A stretch of DNA of 64,000 bases from Heloderma charlesbogerti (taxonomy: Eukaryota > Chordata > Lepidosauria > Squamata > Helodermatidae). The position numbers were made by a program, and so were the translations under genes. Positions 10,609 through 21,525 of the stretch are shown one piece after another. The notes beneath the pieces were generated by a model. That model was given only the letters and a program-made list of their open reading frames with translations, was not told the DNA's origin and did not search any database. The stretch is from positions 2,170,001 to 2,234,000 of the forward strand of contig JANEZZ010000983.1 in assembly GCA_026122225.1 (NCBI GenBank), written 5' to 3'. Numbering within the stretch: the stretch's first letter is position 1; every line of letters begins with the position of its first letter.

Positions 10609-11240
10609 CTATAGGATATGGCACCTACCAATCCCCTTTGTGGGATATTTTGACTGCATTGTAAAGGCAGGAGAAAGCAGTGGCACAGCTGTCCTGATAG
10701 CAGCTGCTGCTGCAAGGGGACTAGTGAGGGTCTCAGAATGGATCTTTAGGTTCCACTAGAGTGGAAAACCCTAACAGAAACCCTTTGACGGGCTCTGCAT
10801 TGGAGCTGCCAACTGACAGATGGCCAATAGGGTTGCTTTCAAGCCATTAGCCAGAAAAAAAAAACAGAGAGAATAGTAAAAGATATTTGTGTGGGGTGGG
10901 AATGGACCTCAGATCACTGCTGCGTAGCCTGTGACCAATTAAGCCAAACTCCATTACCCATGGCATAAATGGCCTGCTTCTGCTCCCTGCCTGGACTGCA
11001 AAAAAGGAGATGTCATCATGTCAAACACCTGTTAGGCCACAAAGCTGGTGGCTTGAATTTGGCTTTGTGGGTCACACATTGCTCACACACCTGCCTTAGG
11101 GAAAAAGACAGGGTTGTGATGGGGTCCACTTCTGGACTTGTCCCCAAACTACTGGGCTGCACTAGGGACCCATCAAAAATGTCTAGCCTCCAACCAAATC
11201 TCTGGATCCACTCTGGGCTGTGGTTTCTGAGCCTCTAGCC

Positions 11241-11370
11241 CAGGGGAGGGGAATGTGTGGCCTTCGTTGGACTGCAACTCCCATCAGCACTAGCCAGCAT
11301 TTTCAATGGTGAGGAATGCTGGGAATTGCAGTCCAGCAACATCTGGAGGACCACATGTTCCCCATTCCAG
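11241..11370. mobile_element. hAT-type palindromic MITE, CCCTCCAG family
   Basis: From CAGGGGAGGGGAATGTG to CCCCATTCCAG. Outer octamers CTCTAGCC and CCCTAGGC match at six of eight. The two halves, ACTGCAACTCCCATCAGC and GAATTGCAGTCCAGCAAC, are inverted copies around a GGTGAGGAATGC centre. Confidence 0.75.
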
Positions 11371-12141
11371 CCCTAGGCCCTGCCTAAATAATCAGAAACA
11401 TTTGGTTCAAGAGTTATCAACCCCATCTACCATCATGGTAAGACAAATCAATTCTAACAGTGCTTGAAAATTCATGTAGCCTAGGAGTTAATAATCAGGG
11501 AGACAAGAAAGTGTATCAAGAGTTGAAGGAGAAAATATGAAAAGAAGTACTGATGACACTAATAATATTTTTCAAACCTGAGTGAATTTATGATGTTAAA
11601 GATGCCATATGGTTCTGTGAACTGGGGAATTATTATTATATTATTTTATATCTAATTTGATAGCCCATGTTTCTATACAGCTGGGGGGATAATTGATGAT
11701 TTATTTATAGTCATCACTACAGCATTCATTACCAGGAATCCTGGATGTCTCAATTTTAAATATTTTTTAAACAGAATTTGAAAGTAGAAGGACATCAGTG
11801 AATGAATAATTAGTCTTTCTGCAGGAGAATATTAAAAGAAATAAAGCACCCTGATGATTACAGAAACAGTAATCAGCAGAACTCTAAACAATTGGCAAGT
11901 GTGAATTGCCTATGCTTGTTATGCAATGCCTCATAAATATGTAGCCAAACAGCTAGCAGGACCCTGCTTTAGTGTCCTTGTTCCTGAAGTGAACGTGAAT
12001 GCTGAAAATACTTAAAAGCAAAAACAAAGAGGGAAAAAGTTGAATATTGCTCAAGAATCAAATGTGAGAGATGGAACCGATGGCATGGGAGATAATGGCC
12101 ACATATGGAGGGAAGATTAACAGGGCTGAAGGTAATGATGA
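11371..12141. other. No gene recognised
   Basis: AT-rich unique-looking DNA. No repeat end or open frame that I can interpret. Confidence 0.45.
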
Positions 12142-12149
12142 GAACAAAT

Positions 12150-12816
12150 TAGGGATGTCAGAGAATTCTGTCACAGACTCCCCTCGAAGTCTGTGGCGGA
12201 ACGGCCTCCCCCCCCCCGCCATCCCAGGGAATCCCCCTGGGATGATGGTGGATGCAGTGGCGGCAGTGGCTCTGGCTGCTGCCGGGCTGCTGTGGCCGCA
12301 AATGGCTGCTGTCGTAGCGGCCGCCAATTGCATCCCTACGCTTGCCCCTGATAAGCTACGTATATATTTACGTAGCCTATCATGGCTAAAGCAGGGACAC
12401 AAATGGCTATGTACATTAGGCTACATACAATATTTGATAGGCTACATACAATATTTACGTAGCCTATCACGGCTAAAGCGGGGATGCAAATGGCATAGGG
12501 GATGCCATTTGCATCCCTGCTTTAGCTGTGATAGGCTACATAAATATTTACGTAGCGTATCACAGGCTAGCGTAGGGATGCAAATGGCGTCCCCTACGCA
12601 GGATGTCATTTGCGTCCGCAGCAGCGTGGCAGCGGGTGGAGGCCCTGCTGCGGATCGGCCCGGCCAGTGGCTCTGCAGACTGGCTGCGGAGCAGAGCCAG
12701 CTGGGCAGGATTCTGGGGGGGAGGAATGGCTCGCCTCCCCCCTCGTCGAGGATTCATTCCTCCCCCCATCTGTGGAACCCAGCGGAGCCAGGTAAGTGGG
12801 GTTTTGTACACACCTA
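12150..12816 (-). mobile_element. Palindromic hAT-type element, copy C
   Basis: From the type II end TAGGGATGTCAGAGAATTC to a worn type I end TTTTGTACACACCTA, 667 bp. The octamer GAACAAAT is exact on both sides (12142-12149 and 12817-12824). Palindrome boxes of the GATAGGCTACGTA type lie near 12350-12390 and 12525-12562. In the middle (12415-12475) a partial duplication gives ACATACAATATTTGATAGG next to another box. GGTAAGT is at 12791-12797. A 248-codon open frame passes through but encodes only repeats of DRLRKYLRSLS from the palindromes. Confidence 0.9.
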
Positions 12817-12824
12817 GAACAAAT

Positions 12825-13690
12825 TATAAAATGCTATATCAAACATTGTTCTTGGAAAAAGGGCAGGAATACGATAATGCTACAGGCTGGGCCAGCCCTA
12901 CCATTAGGCTGAGTGCGTTGATCACCTCAGGGAATAGATGCTGGGTGGCAGCCTTCCAGTTATTCCTCATGGACTCTGGCTGTTCCCCTCTGTATGAGGA
13001 TAGAGCTGTGTATACCACACAACCTGCCCCCTAAAAAACTAGCCTGCTGACTTAGGCATGGTGGACAGCTCTTTCTCATCACCACTGTTGAAGTGAGAGT
13101 CACCTGCCAGTCCTGTCAGCTTCTGTACATGAACAGGGGATAGAGCACTATCTTGTCTTTCACCTCAGGCAGGAAAATGTCTTGGCTACAGGTACAAAAA
13201 TTTGATTGGAATACACTGAAAAAGGATCAGTAGCGAAAAGAAAAACTAATGTTCTCACTGGACAAAAGATTTAGGCTGCAATCCTCATCCTAGGGATGGA
13301 TGAACTCCCTGATGCCCAACTTTATTGGGTGCTCGCCGAGCCACTGCTGCTGCCCACCTCTGCTTGCAGCACTGCACAAGTTTCATCGCAGACTAGCATG
13401 TGCCCAATGAAGCCATGGGGCCACCAGTCCTCCCTAGCGAGCCACCCCTGTGCACAACAATAGCAGTTCAGGCACTTCTGGGTAGATAACGTTGCGTAAT
13501 TGATGGATGTAAAGGGGCCATCTATGCAACATTACCTACCGTAAAGCACCCAAGCTGCCATTGTTGCACACAATGGTGATTCGCTAGGGAGGACGGGCAG
13601 CTGCAGGGTACTCACCAAGCTGCAGGGTGCTTGCTGAGAGGTTCTGTGAGTGCCCTGTGGTTCAATGAGCGGAATCCAGGGCATGGAGTC
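12825..13690. other. No gene recognised; possible worn MITE
   Basis: Between 13270 and 13690 the sequence has GGCTGCAATCCTCATCC near its left side and paired segments about CATTGTTGCACACAATGG, suggesting an old palindromic MITE of the CAATCC class. I could not place its ends. Confidence 0.3.
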
Positions 13691-13697
13691 GATTGGA

Positions 13698-13722
13698 CTA
13701 CACACACACACACACACACACA
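13698..13722. repeat. (AC)n microsatellite
   Basis: About twelve CA units in a row. Confidence 0.95.
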
Positions 13723-13744
13723 CAGAGACTCTCACAACATCCCT

Positions 13745-13930
13745 ACCTCATCCTTCTGAGTAGACATGTATATGACTGCACTGTTAGTCTGTAACCTTAT
13801 CCATTTACCTCAGAGTAAGCCTTATTGAACATGGTAGGGTTGTAAGGCTACAATCCTATGCAACTTATACTTATATGTCATCCCCGTTGAACTCAATGGG
13901 ACTTACGTCTAAGGGAATATGCATAAATTG
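13745..13930. repeat. CAATCCTATGCAT family repeats, two partial copies
   Basis: GAGTAGACATGTATATGACTG and CAATCCTATGCAACTTATAC bracket GTTGAACTCAATGGGACTTA, the same parts as the repeat at 2692. They are two adjoining partial copies in opposite orientations. Confidence 0.55.
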
Positions 13931-14075
13931 TGCTTTTGCCCCATGATGCTTGGGTCTGAATGTAGACACCCCAGGTTCAGACCCCAGTTTAGCCATTAAG
14001 CTCATCAGAAGGCTGTAAGGCACCACCATGTTTTTGGAGAAAGGGTGGGATGAAATACAGCAGATTAAATAATGA
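13930..14075 (+). mobile_element. Degenerate Sauria-type SINE fragment
   Basis: GGTTCAGACCCCAGTTTAGC followed by CATTAAGCTCA matches the B-box region of the tRNA-derived SINE seen at 19441 and 29394. GGGTGGGATGAAATACAG resembles its tail. The A-box region is worn. Confidence 0.45.
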
Positions 14076-14405
14076 TCATCTGTGTAATCCTTGGCCTCAT
14101 AATCTTGAGGAACTCATGGACAATGGTCTACATCCTGGGCTAAAGAAAGCCCCTCCATCAAGCAAGTGTTTCACAGAACAAGGCTAGAGGCATGGGAATG
14201 CTTAGACCCACAGTCCCTAATGCAGGGGAAGGCAACACACAGCCTGCAGCCCCTGCCACCACCCCCAATAACCCTCCACTGCCCCTGTTGCCCCCACCAC
14301 ACAACTATTTTTTTCTTTAAAAAGTAGTAGTGGAGGAGAAAAAGCCATGTTTTCCTGTTGAAATTGGTGGCAAACTGCTACAGCGGCTGAGTATGGACAC
14401 ATTTA

Positions 14406-14506
14406 AGGTGCAATCCTATGCATGTTTAAACAGAAAAAAAGCCTACAAGGCTACAACAAGGAGTTGTAGGCCTTTTTTCTGTCTAAATATGCAAAGGATT
14501 GTGCTC
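14406..14506. mobile_element. 101-bp hairpin MITE with TTA duplication
   Basis: AGGTGCAATCCTATGCATG on the left is the inverted partner of ATATGCAAAGGATTGTGCTC on the right. Nearly the whole element folds into one hairpin (AAAGCCTACAAGGC tip region). TTA is directly repeated outside (14403-14405, 14507-14509), which is typical of PIF/Harbinger-derived MITEs. Confidence 0.75.
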
Positions 14507-14570
14507 TTAGCTTGGAAATAACCTGAATTATCCATTCTAAGGCTCTGTAGTGACTACAGAGGCATAGAAT

Positions 14571-15102
14571 CATGGATGTCAGAGGAATCTGTTTGTGGGG
14601 TGGAGCTTGATGAGATTTCTTTGGTCAGCCCTTCCCTTGGTGCCCATCCCTGATGCCCTTTGGTCCATTTTCCACTATGGAGCCCAACTTGATCTGCATC
14701 AAGTCAGGCCAGTTTGCAGATTTTCCTTTAAAACACACACACACACAATTAGTGATTTGTGCAAATTACAGCTTCAATTTCCATATTTTGCACAATTTTC
14801 AGCTGCAATTTGTGCAAATTATGCAAATTACTGCAAAACTGTGCAAATTATGCAAATTGTGCAAATAGCTGCCAAACTGTGCAAATTATGCAAATTGTGC
14901 CCCCAGATTGCACACATTACATAAATTTTAGCTGCAATTTGCATGAATCTCTATTTGCACAATTTTTAAAAAATGCTCAAGAAATTCCTGTCCTTCGTGA
15001 AAGACCCTGCAGCTTGGCCTGCAAATGCAAGCCAAGTCAGGCATGCCACAGAACTCCATCAAGCCAAAAAAGAAACAGATTTCTGGGTGATGGACATCCC
15101 TA
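14571..15102. mobile_element. hAT-type MITE with ATGCAAAT array
   Basis: Left end CATGGATGTCAGAGGAATC is a worn form of TAGGGATGTCAGAGGAATC; right end is GATGGACATCCCTA. Outer octamers CATAGAAT and CTCAGAAT match at six of eight. The middle (14755-14945) is a run of TGCAAATT-like units, including three exact ATGCAAAT octamers, that look amplified in place. No coding content. Confidence 0.65.
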
Positions 15103-16255
15103 CTCAGAATGGACCCATTTAGTTTGTTTTTCCCCTTTCTCTCCCCTACCTTTTTTTCTACAGCATGGGGAAGCGGTGGGGGAAGTGTGACCAACAGTGG
15201 GTCCAGGGGGAATTGGCCCCCAGACCACCTGAAGTTGCCCACCCCTGCCCTAACATGTGATCCTGAAGCAATCCTAGCGCTAGCATAAATTGCCCTGAAA
15301 ACAGAGGAGTGGGTGTAAAATATAATACAGTCTTGAGAAACATGTTGGCCTGAGTTTCTGTTGCTTTGTTTTGTCTTTTTACTCTCCATAGTCAACAGCT
15401 AACTGAGCCTATTCTTTCTCTCCCTAATAGAAGACATCAACATCAGGTGTCACTTGAAATGATGAGGAAGGGGAGCTAGGAAGGTGGCTGCCAAAGTGAC
15501 TAATTGGTTTCAATTGTCCTCTATCACCACCATTCTGTCTGGGGAATGTCAGCTTTAATTGATTGGTTGGTTAGTCCAACCAATCATGAATCTCTCAAAC
15601 CCTTTCCATCACGCAGCTGGCAACGTCATTTCAAGAATGCTTCATTCTCCTGCTATAACAGCCCCACAGCAATGTGCACAATCAAGCAAAAGAAAGGTTG
15701 AAAAGAAAAGAATTGATTCGAAAATGGGAAATGAAGGTAAAACTGAAAAAGTCTCCTTGCTTTTATTGCTCTAGTGTCTTAATCTAATAATAGAATAGAG
15801 TACACAAACTGCTGGATATAGAGGAGGAAAGGATGGAGACCATAGAGGTATGGCAGGAGGCTTTATGAGTTCAAGCCCAATCTCTCATCCTGTGCAGGCA
15901 TTAGTCTTCCATGGAATGCAAGGAGGTTGAGTAGGACCATGCTTCCTGCCTCTGGCCCCAGTGTCACATGCACACCACCTCACTGTCCCTGTGACTGCCC
16001 CGCTCTGCTTGCCTGAGCTCCATGCATTCAGGGCCAAACTAAAGGTTCTTCTAACCACACATAGTGAAGCTATGTGGGATGATAGGTTTCTTTACTCCAG
16101 TGTAAGTGCACATGGCACCAGTTTGTATCAGGACCACAGTGCTCTGGCAGGGAGGAATTAAACCCACCCACCCATTTTCATCCCAGAATTACACACACAC
16201 ACACTTACACACACTCCCTCTGCAGGGGGGTTAAAAAAAGAAGTAGACAACATTT
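15103..16255. other. No gene recognised
   Basis: Unique-looking DNA. A short CA tract lies at 16190-16202. No domain-bearing frame. Confidence 0.45.
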
Positions 16256-16261
16256 CACATA

Positions 16262-16412
16262 GAGATGGGTTAAAATTTTGTTTCAATTTGGTTTTGATAA
16301 GAATTTACCAACATTCACAAAGTTCTTCATATTCAAGAGAGAAAGACTTATGTTTTTTTTTTTAAGCCCAAAGGTGGGAGAAAGTGAAACTGAGAGATCC
16401 ACCTATTCCCAT
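16262..16412. mobile_element. Small MITE, GAGATGGGTGAGAATTT family
   Basis: AGAGATGGGTTAAAATTTTG, TTTTGATAAGAATTTACC and GGTGGGAGAAAGTGAAACTG match the copy at 10212. Both ends are worn. Confidence 0.5.
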
Positions 16413-17518
16413 CTTTACATAGTCTGTATGTAAACATGAGGCCTATGAATTGTTGTAGCACACCTTCATTCCTCCCACCTGAACCACACAGTGCTTCAAC
16501 CAATATATGCTATACCATGAATGCCAGTTCCGATATGACTACATGTGTGGGGAACAAGAAGTTCATGAGGCTTGTGCTTCCTGTTTTCCATGCTTCTCTC
16601 TCTTGTCTAAAATTCTATGTCAGTGGGAAGATATCGAAGGATTCCCAATCCGTTCAGTTCCTGTTCTCACTCCTTTCGTCACGTGTGAAATGGCTTTGAA
16701 TGAAATGGCTTTGAACAACCATTTCTATTCCTAGTTCTTCTGATAACCACCAATGTTTATACTAATATTTTTTTGCCATGATCTGCATTTTCTAACCAAG
16801 CAAGTTCTTTCTGATGTGCATTTCCACTTCTTCATTTCTTTCATGTTTGGTTGCTTATGGACTGCATCTCAAACAAGAATTTTTCACTGCATGAATGGCA
16901 GTGTCCTTGTTCCCTTTTTTTTTTTTGCCTGCCTGCCTGAGCTTCGTCTTGAAGTGTTAACAGGCCATTAACCTTCGTATCCATGAATATTTGTTAAAAC
17001 ATAAATCAGACTAGGGTCATTACCTGTATATTTAACTCTCTTTTTATTAAGAATGCTTTATGCCACAATTAGGGATAAGCACTGGTCTGTAATTTTGTTA
17101 TCTGATAGCTTTGCAAGATCCCATAAAGGGCTTGTACCTAATGCTAATTAAACAGGGATAGGAGCTGCCCAGCCCAGCTGGATTTTGCAGGGCTTCCAGG
17201 ATTCCATTATTCAAATTACTGTGACCTATTTATGCAGTTTGGATGAGGCAGTTTATTCACACTAGCCTAGGGTCTTATCAATATGATCTAGACCAAGTTC
17301 AAATAAGAAATGCAGATTTCAGCAACAAAAGTCAACAATAAAAGTCAGATTTCAACAACAATACAAGTCAAAAGTCAAACAATAAAAGTCAAACAGTGCC
17401 TTGCAGATGCCTACAATCCCCCCACCCCCACTTCTGCCTGACATGGAAGTACATATCACCACTAAAAATGTCACTCCCCATTTTTTCCCTCATACCACCA
17501 CCCCAATACCATGTAGAT
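16413..17518. other. No gene recognised
   Basis: Unique-looking DNA. An overlapping pair of small open frames at 16436-16734 gives a cysteine-rich peptide in one frame, but there is no conserved spacing or splice context, so I do not call it. A tract of repeated CAACAATAAAAGTCA-like units lies at 17320-17395. Confidence 0.45.
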
Positions 17519-18381
17519 CTGGGGTCTCCCATGTGGAACCCTTGAGTACCAATGTGCCCATGGACACCTCTCTTGGCACCAGCCCAAGCTCATTGACCCT
17601 CCTAATGGTTATTTTTTAAAACACTTATTTTATTTTATTTTTTTACTGGGAAGATGGCATGCTGCAAAGCAAAGTGCTGCCCTCCAGTGCCATCTTTATT
17701 TAGGTTCAAAAGAGTGGCTTTGCATTTTGGCACTCAGACTCTACCTCTGCTTTGTACTTTGATTTTTGGGCAATTTATGGCATAATCCTATGGGGATAGG
17801 TGGCCGCATCTGAACTCAGAGGCAACCACCTATCCAATGCAGGGTAGGAGAAGTGTGGAGGGGATCGTCCCCTCTCCTCTTCAGCCGCCATGCATTTATG
17901 GTTAGACAGCCTATTTTGGCTGTCTAGCCGTGGGACCTCGGAGCATGGGAAGTGGATGTGTCATACCAGATGTCCAACTTCCCTGCCTCAACACACCCCC
18001 AGGAATGCCCCATTTTTGCCACTCCACACTCCTCTTTTGAGCACGGAGGATGGGGCCATTCTGCGCTGCCTATGAGGCAGCATGGGAGGGGGTGGAGGTT
18101 GGTTCTCAGGAAACCAACCTCAGAGCGCAGGCTCCGAGTTTGGTTCCTGGGAACTGACCTATCCTATGGCTGTCTAGCTGCTGACTAGCGGCCATAGGAT
18201 TGCTCTCACTTTTAGTCTCATCAGTTTGCTTCTAGGAAATGAGTGTGTTGTTGTGACTGGCCATGCCCACCATGGTAGCCATTTTATAAATGGGCAAGCC
18301 CCCACCTCTTGTGAAAGTACCCATGGCACTCTTCCAAAATTTCAAATTTGCCCACTGACCCAAAGGGGTTGGGGACCCCTA
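17519..18381. mobile_element. Old hAT-type element, CTGGGGTC ends, carrying a second MITE
   Basis: CTGGGGTCTCCCATGTGG on the left and GGTTGGGGACCCCTA on the right are rough inverted ends. Near duplications GTAGAT and ATAGAT flank them. Its right part (GACTGGCCATGCCCACC) matches the element at 46041-46360. The interior is interrupted at 17778-18207. Confidence 0.45.
17778..18207. mobile_element. Palindromic MITE, GGCATAATCC ends, inside an older MITE
   Basis: TGGCATAATCCTATGG on the left and CCATAGGATTGCTCTC on the right are inverted. It shares GATAGGTGG and CTATGGCTGTCTAG segments with the element at 5006-5358, in the opposite orientation. No coding content. Confidence 0.55.
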
Positions 18382-19330
18382 TAGATATACTTACCCATGT
18401 TGCAATATCACTAGTTTATGTTTTTCCTCACCTGGATATCAAGTGGGAGCAGGGAAATCCCCAATGAGATGATATCGCAACACAGATCACCAATCCTTTC
18501 TGCACAGTACAGAAAGCATATAACTGGAATGTAACTAACATGGGGGTAGTTTCTTCTATATCTCTCCCATAATATCAATCATCATACTCTGCACACCAGA
18601 ATAAAGACCAGCAGACAGATACATTTGGGCTGTGTGGATTGTTGGAAGCTATTTAAATTCTAATGCATAGTGGGCAGTTATGGGAGCCAGAGGACAGGCA
18701 AATAGAGACACATGGATGGAGATGGTCAGAAGGTCTTCCATGGATGGAGATGGTCAGAAGGTCTTCCTCTCCCTCAGTTTTGGCTGCTGTTACTTCCCTG
18801 GTAGCTTCAGTTAGCTGAACTGTGTAAATGAAAGTTTTTCATCTGCCCACTTCAGCCAAAATGGCCAGCCACACCAGACCATGAAAAAGCCAGTAGAAGA
18901 ATCCAAGTACATACCAAACTTCAAGGCTGACAAAGCATCCCCTGAAATAATAGAAGCAGGATCTATAAGGCTTTTGGTGGACATGTTCCATGCAAATCAA
19001 TGGGGAGCATTTCCTCAATTGAATGTGCATGACCAGATGAAGGGTCTTGGAGGACACATAGCCTTCTGCTCCAGGCCATAAGATGTGTGTTTTATAGTTT
19101 TCACTTGCTACTTGAATGTATCTTCAAACCTGGATGCAGCACTGACATTTCTATTTCTTGCCTCCTCTTCCCACCACTTCCCCTTCAAGGAGGTGGGGGG
19201 GGGTCTGTTTTTTGTTTTTGTTTGTTTTACTGGTTGCATGTAAGTTTGGGAGCCTTTTTAGCTGAAGAGTGGGATAAAAATATTTTAAATAAATAGATAA
19301 ATAATATGGCAATTTTTAACCGTCTAACAT

Positions 19331-19384
19331 AGATAGATGATAGAGAGGATAGACAGACAGACAGACAGACAGATGGATGATAGG
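19331..19384. repeat. (AGAC)n/(AGAT)n microsatellite
   Basis: Tandem GACA units flanked by GATA-like units. Confidence 0.9.
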
Positions 19385-19536
19385 TCATATATATGCTACT
19401 AATTTTGCTCGTATAGAAATATTCCTATATAGACATGTTTAACCAGTGTGGTGTAGTGAGTGATTGTTGGACTGGGAATTGGGAGACTCAGTTCTGGTCC
19501 CCCCTCAGTCATGAAGCTCACTGAGTGGCTTTGGGC

Positions 19537-19984
19537 TAGGGAGGTATGAGAAATTCATTTCAGTTCATTTTTGATCAGGATTTTACCCAGCTGGACCAAA
19601 CACAGACTCACATGCAATCTGTGGTCGAAGTCTGTACATTTCCAAGCTTGCAATATGATTTGGGGACCAAAAGTGCATACACTTCAAAATGAGCACTTTT
19701 CAAAAATGTGCACAATTATGCTTTAATCAATGGGAGAATCATAGAATAGTAGGGTTGGAAGGGGCCTACAAGGCCATTGAGTCCAACCCCGAATTCATAC
19801 ATTTCAAAGAGGTGCACAATTGGTGCAGACATTTGGAAGAATATGCATGGAAATATGCTTGGATTTTCATGCAAAATGAAAAAAACAAAGCTTGCTATCT
19901 GAGATGGACTCAAGTCAGAATGAGCTTCAGGGTGGAATTCGGAGAATGTCAGCGAGTTCAAGTTTTGCTGATTCGCACATCCTA
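19537..19984. mobile_element. hAT-type MITE, TAGGGATGTATGAGAAATT family, in a SINE
   Basis: Starts TAGGGAGGTATGAGAAATTC and ends CTGATTCGCACATCCTA. Flanking octamers CTTTGGGC and CGTTGGGT match at six of eight, and the SINE resumes on each side. Its sister is at 43274-43697. A 56-bp CR1-derived piece sits inside at 19735-19790. Confidence 0.75.
19735..19790 (-). mobile_element. CR1 LINE 3' end fragment, antisense
   Basis: ATCATAGAATAGTAGGGTTG and GGCCATTGAGTCCAACCCC are the reverse of the CR1 3' end seen at 42190-42271. The sister MITE at 43274 lacks this piece, so it is an insertion. Confidence 0.8.
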
Positions 19985-20174
19985 CGTTGGGTGAATTATT
20001 GACTCTGAGCCTGATCTACCTCACAGGGTTGTTATGAGGATAAAATCGGAAGGAGGAGGATCACGTATGCCACCTTGGTCTCCTTGGAGGAAAGGCAGGA
20101 TATAAATGTAAGAAATAAATAAAATAGTCAGCAAAGGAAGTTAATAGTTAGCAAAGGAAGTTCATAGCTGGGCT

Positions 20175-20752
20175 TGTCAGGGTGGAAACTGAGCCCAGAG
20201 AGCTTCAGAGCAGTTTGGATTCTGAGGAGGAACAGCAATCCATGGGAGAGGGGCCAGCTCATCCCTCCCAGGCTCAGCACCTGGCAGAGATTCCTAAATC
20301 TGCTGCCAGATTTAGGCTCAGCACCTGGCAGCACCTGCCAGCATTCCTAAGATAGATAGCGACCCTGGCAGTGAGGGAATGCGGGAGGGGGGCTTCTTAG
20401 ATGCTCAATGCAGACGCAAAGAACAATGAGCGATGGAGGGTGTGGAAAGGAGGCGTAGTGCCCGTTTGGTGTGCAGGCAACGGCCGCCTCCCATGGACTC
20501 AAGGGAAAGAGGGAGGATCTCTCCCTAGCCCATACGTTCTGGGTCTCCAAGTGACTCTCTTTCAAATGGGGATCAACTGACTACTTGAAGCTTAGGCTAC
20601 CCTGCTGTTCCTTGCTTTAGTCGCTGGTGATTAGCATCTGAAAGAGTCATTAAGTTGTAAAAGGATTAAAGCTTTGAAAATAAATCCTTTCATCTGTGTG
20701 TTGAGTTGGCTATTGGAATATACTGGGAGAGGCTGCCAGAGCGCTCCTGACA
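20175..20752 (+). mobile_element. Solo LTR, relative of the gypsy LTR at 47489
   Basis: Starts TGTCAGGGTGGAAACTGAG and ends GCGCTCCTGACA, giving TG..CA ends. Flanking pentamers are GGGCT and GCGCT (four of five). A polyadenylation-type AATAAA lies near 20681. The first 110 bp encode an acidic peptide with LDSEEEQ, similar to SDSEEEQLLLGEE in the LTR at 47489-48018. That shows the two LTRs are related and that coding sequence extends into the LTR. Confidence 0.75.
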
Positions 20753-20987
20753 GCGCTTCAGTTTCCATTTTCTGGTGAAAAGCACAAAGCTTTAAGAGTG
20801 ACATGCAGAAAAGGCTACTTAATGTACCAACACAAATGCATTCAAGGAGAACGTTTTCATACATACATTGCTCAAGTGTCATTGCTACTATTTTTATACA
20901 TTACTGGGAAAAATATTTGGAATGTTTTTGTAAATGTTTTTGCGATTCATTTTGATGCAGAGAGGAATACAAAGTATTTTGTACTTC

Positions 20988-20995
20988 ATGAAAAG
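20988..20995. repeat. Left target-site duplication of copy D
   Basis: ATGAAAAG here is exactly repeated at 21526-21533. Confidence 0.9.
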
Positions 20996-21525
20996 TAGGG
21001 ATATATGAAAGTCACTTACCTTTTCGCAGGAGTGATTCGCGATGGGGGGGAAGTGCTCCACCCCTCCCCCCAAAATCCTAACCCGGCCAGCTCCACTCCA
21101 CGGCAACTCTGAGGAGCCGCTGGCCAGGGGCATTCGCAGGTGTCTGGAGCCTGCGGATGCAAATGGCAGTGGCTACGGCGGCCGCCATTTGCGTTCATGT
21201 TTTTGGCTGTGATAGGCTACATAAATATTTACGTAGCCTATCACGGCCTCCGCAGGGACACAAGTGGCATCCCTCTGTTAGCCATGATAGGCTACGTAAG
21301 TATTTACGTAGCCTATCATGGCCTACATGGGGAAGCGAATGGCGGCCACAGATGCGGCCGCTATTCACAAAGCAGCGCAAATGGCACCAGGTAAGTGGTC
21401 CGTTTCGTGTGCCTTTCGCGGAGTGGTGGGGCGGGGGGCTTTGTTCCGCCACAGATTTCGGGGGGCCGAATGCACTGGCATTCAGCTTCACTGAGATCTG
21501 TGGCAGAAATTCTCTGACATCCTTA
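20996..21525 (+). mobile_element. Palindromic hAT-type element, copy D
   Basis: Type I end TAGGGATATATGAAAGT, type II end CTGACATCCTTA, 530 bp, perfect octamer ATGAAAAG. Two palindrome boxes lie near 21209-21244 and 21285-21320. ACTTACC is at 21014-21020 and GGTAAGT at 21390-21396. The type II subterminal hairpin is 21447-21512. It is the same subfamily as the element at 57926-58559 and shorter than B, with less of the hairpin core. Confidence 0.92.

Larger units (their letters stand above)
19441..20124 (+). mobile_element. Sauria/Squam-type tRNA-derived SINE, split by a MITE
   Basis: The head (19441-19536) reads GTGTGGTGTAGTGAGTG, the usual A-box region of this SINE. It is followed by a worn B box and ATGAAGCTCACTGAGTGGC. 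The tail (19993-20124) reads CTACCTCACAGGGTTGTTAT, GCCACCTTGGTCTCC and ends in an A-rich AAATAAATAAA tract, the shared LINE-like tail. A 448-bp MITE separates the halves. The SINE would have been transcribed by RNA polymerase III and copied by a LINE. Confidence 0.75.

Noticed and set aside
12071..12817. 248-codon open frame across copy C
   Set aside because: It is made of repeats such as DRLRKYLRSLS and IGYVNIYVAYHG, which the palindromes encode equally on both strands. It begins outside the element and has no domain.
16436..16734. Small cysteine-rich open frame, possible exon
   Set aside because: No conserved cysteine spacing, no splice context that supports it, and an equally long overlapping frame exists.
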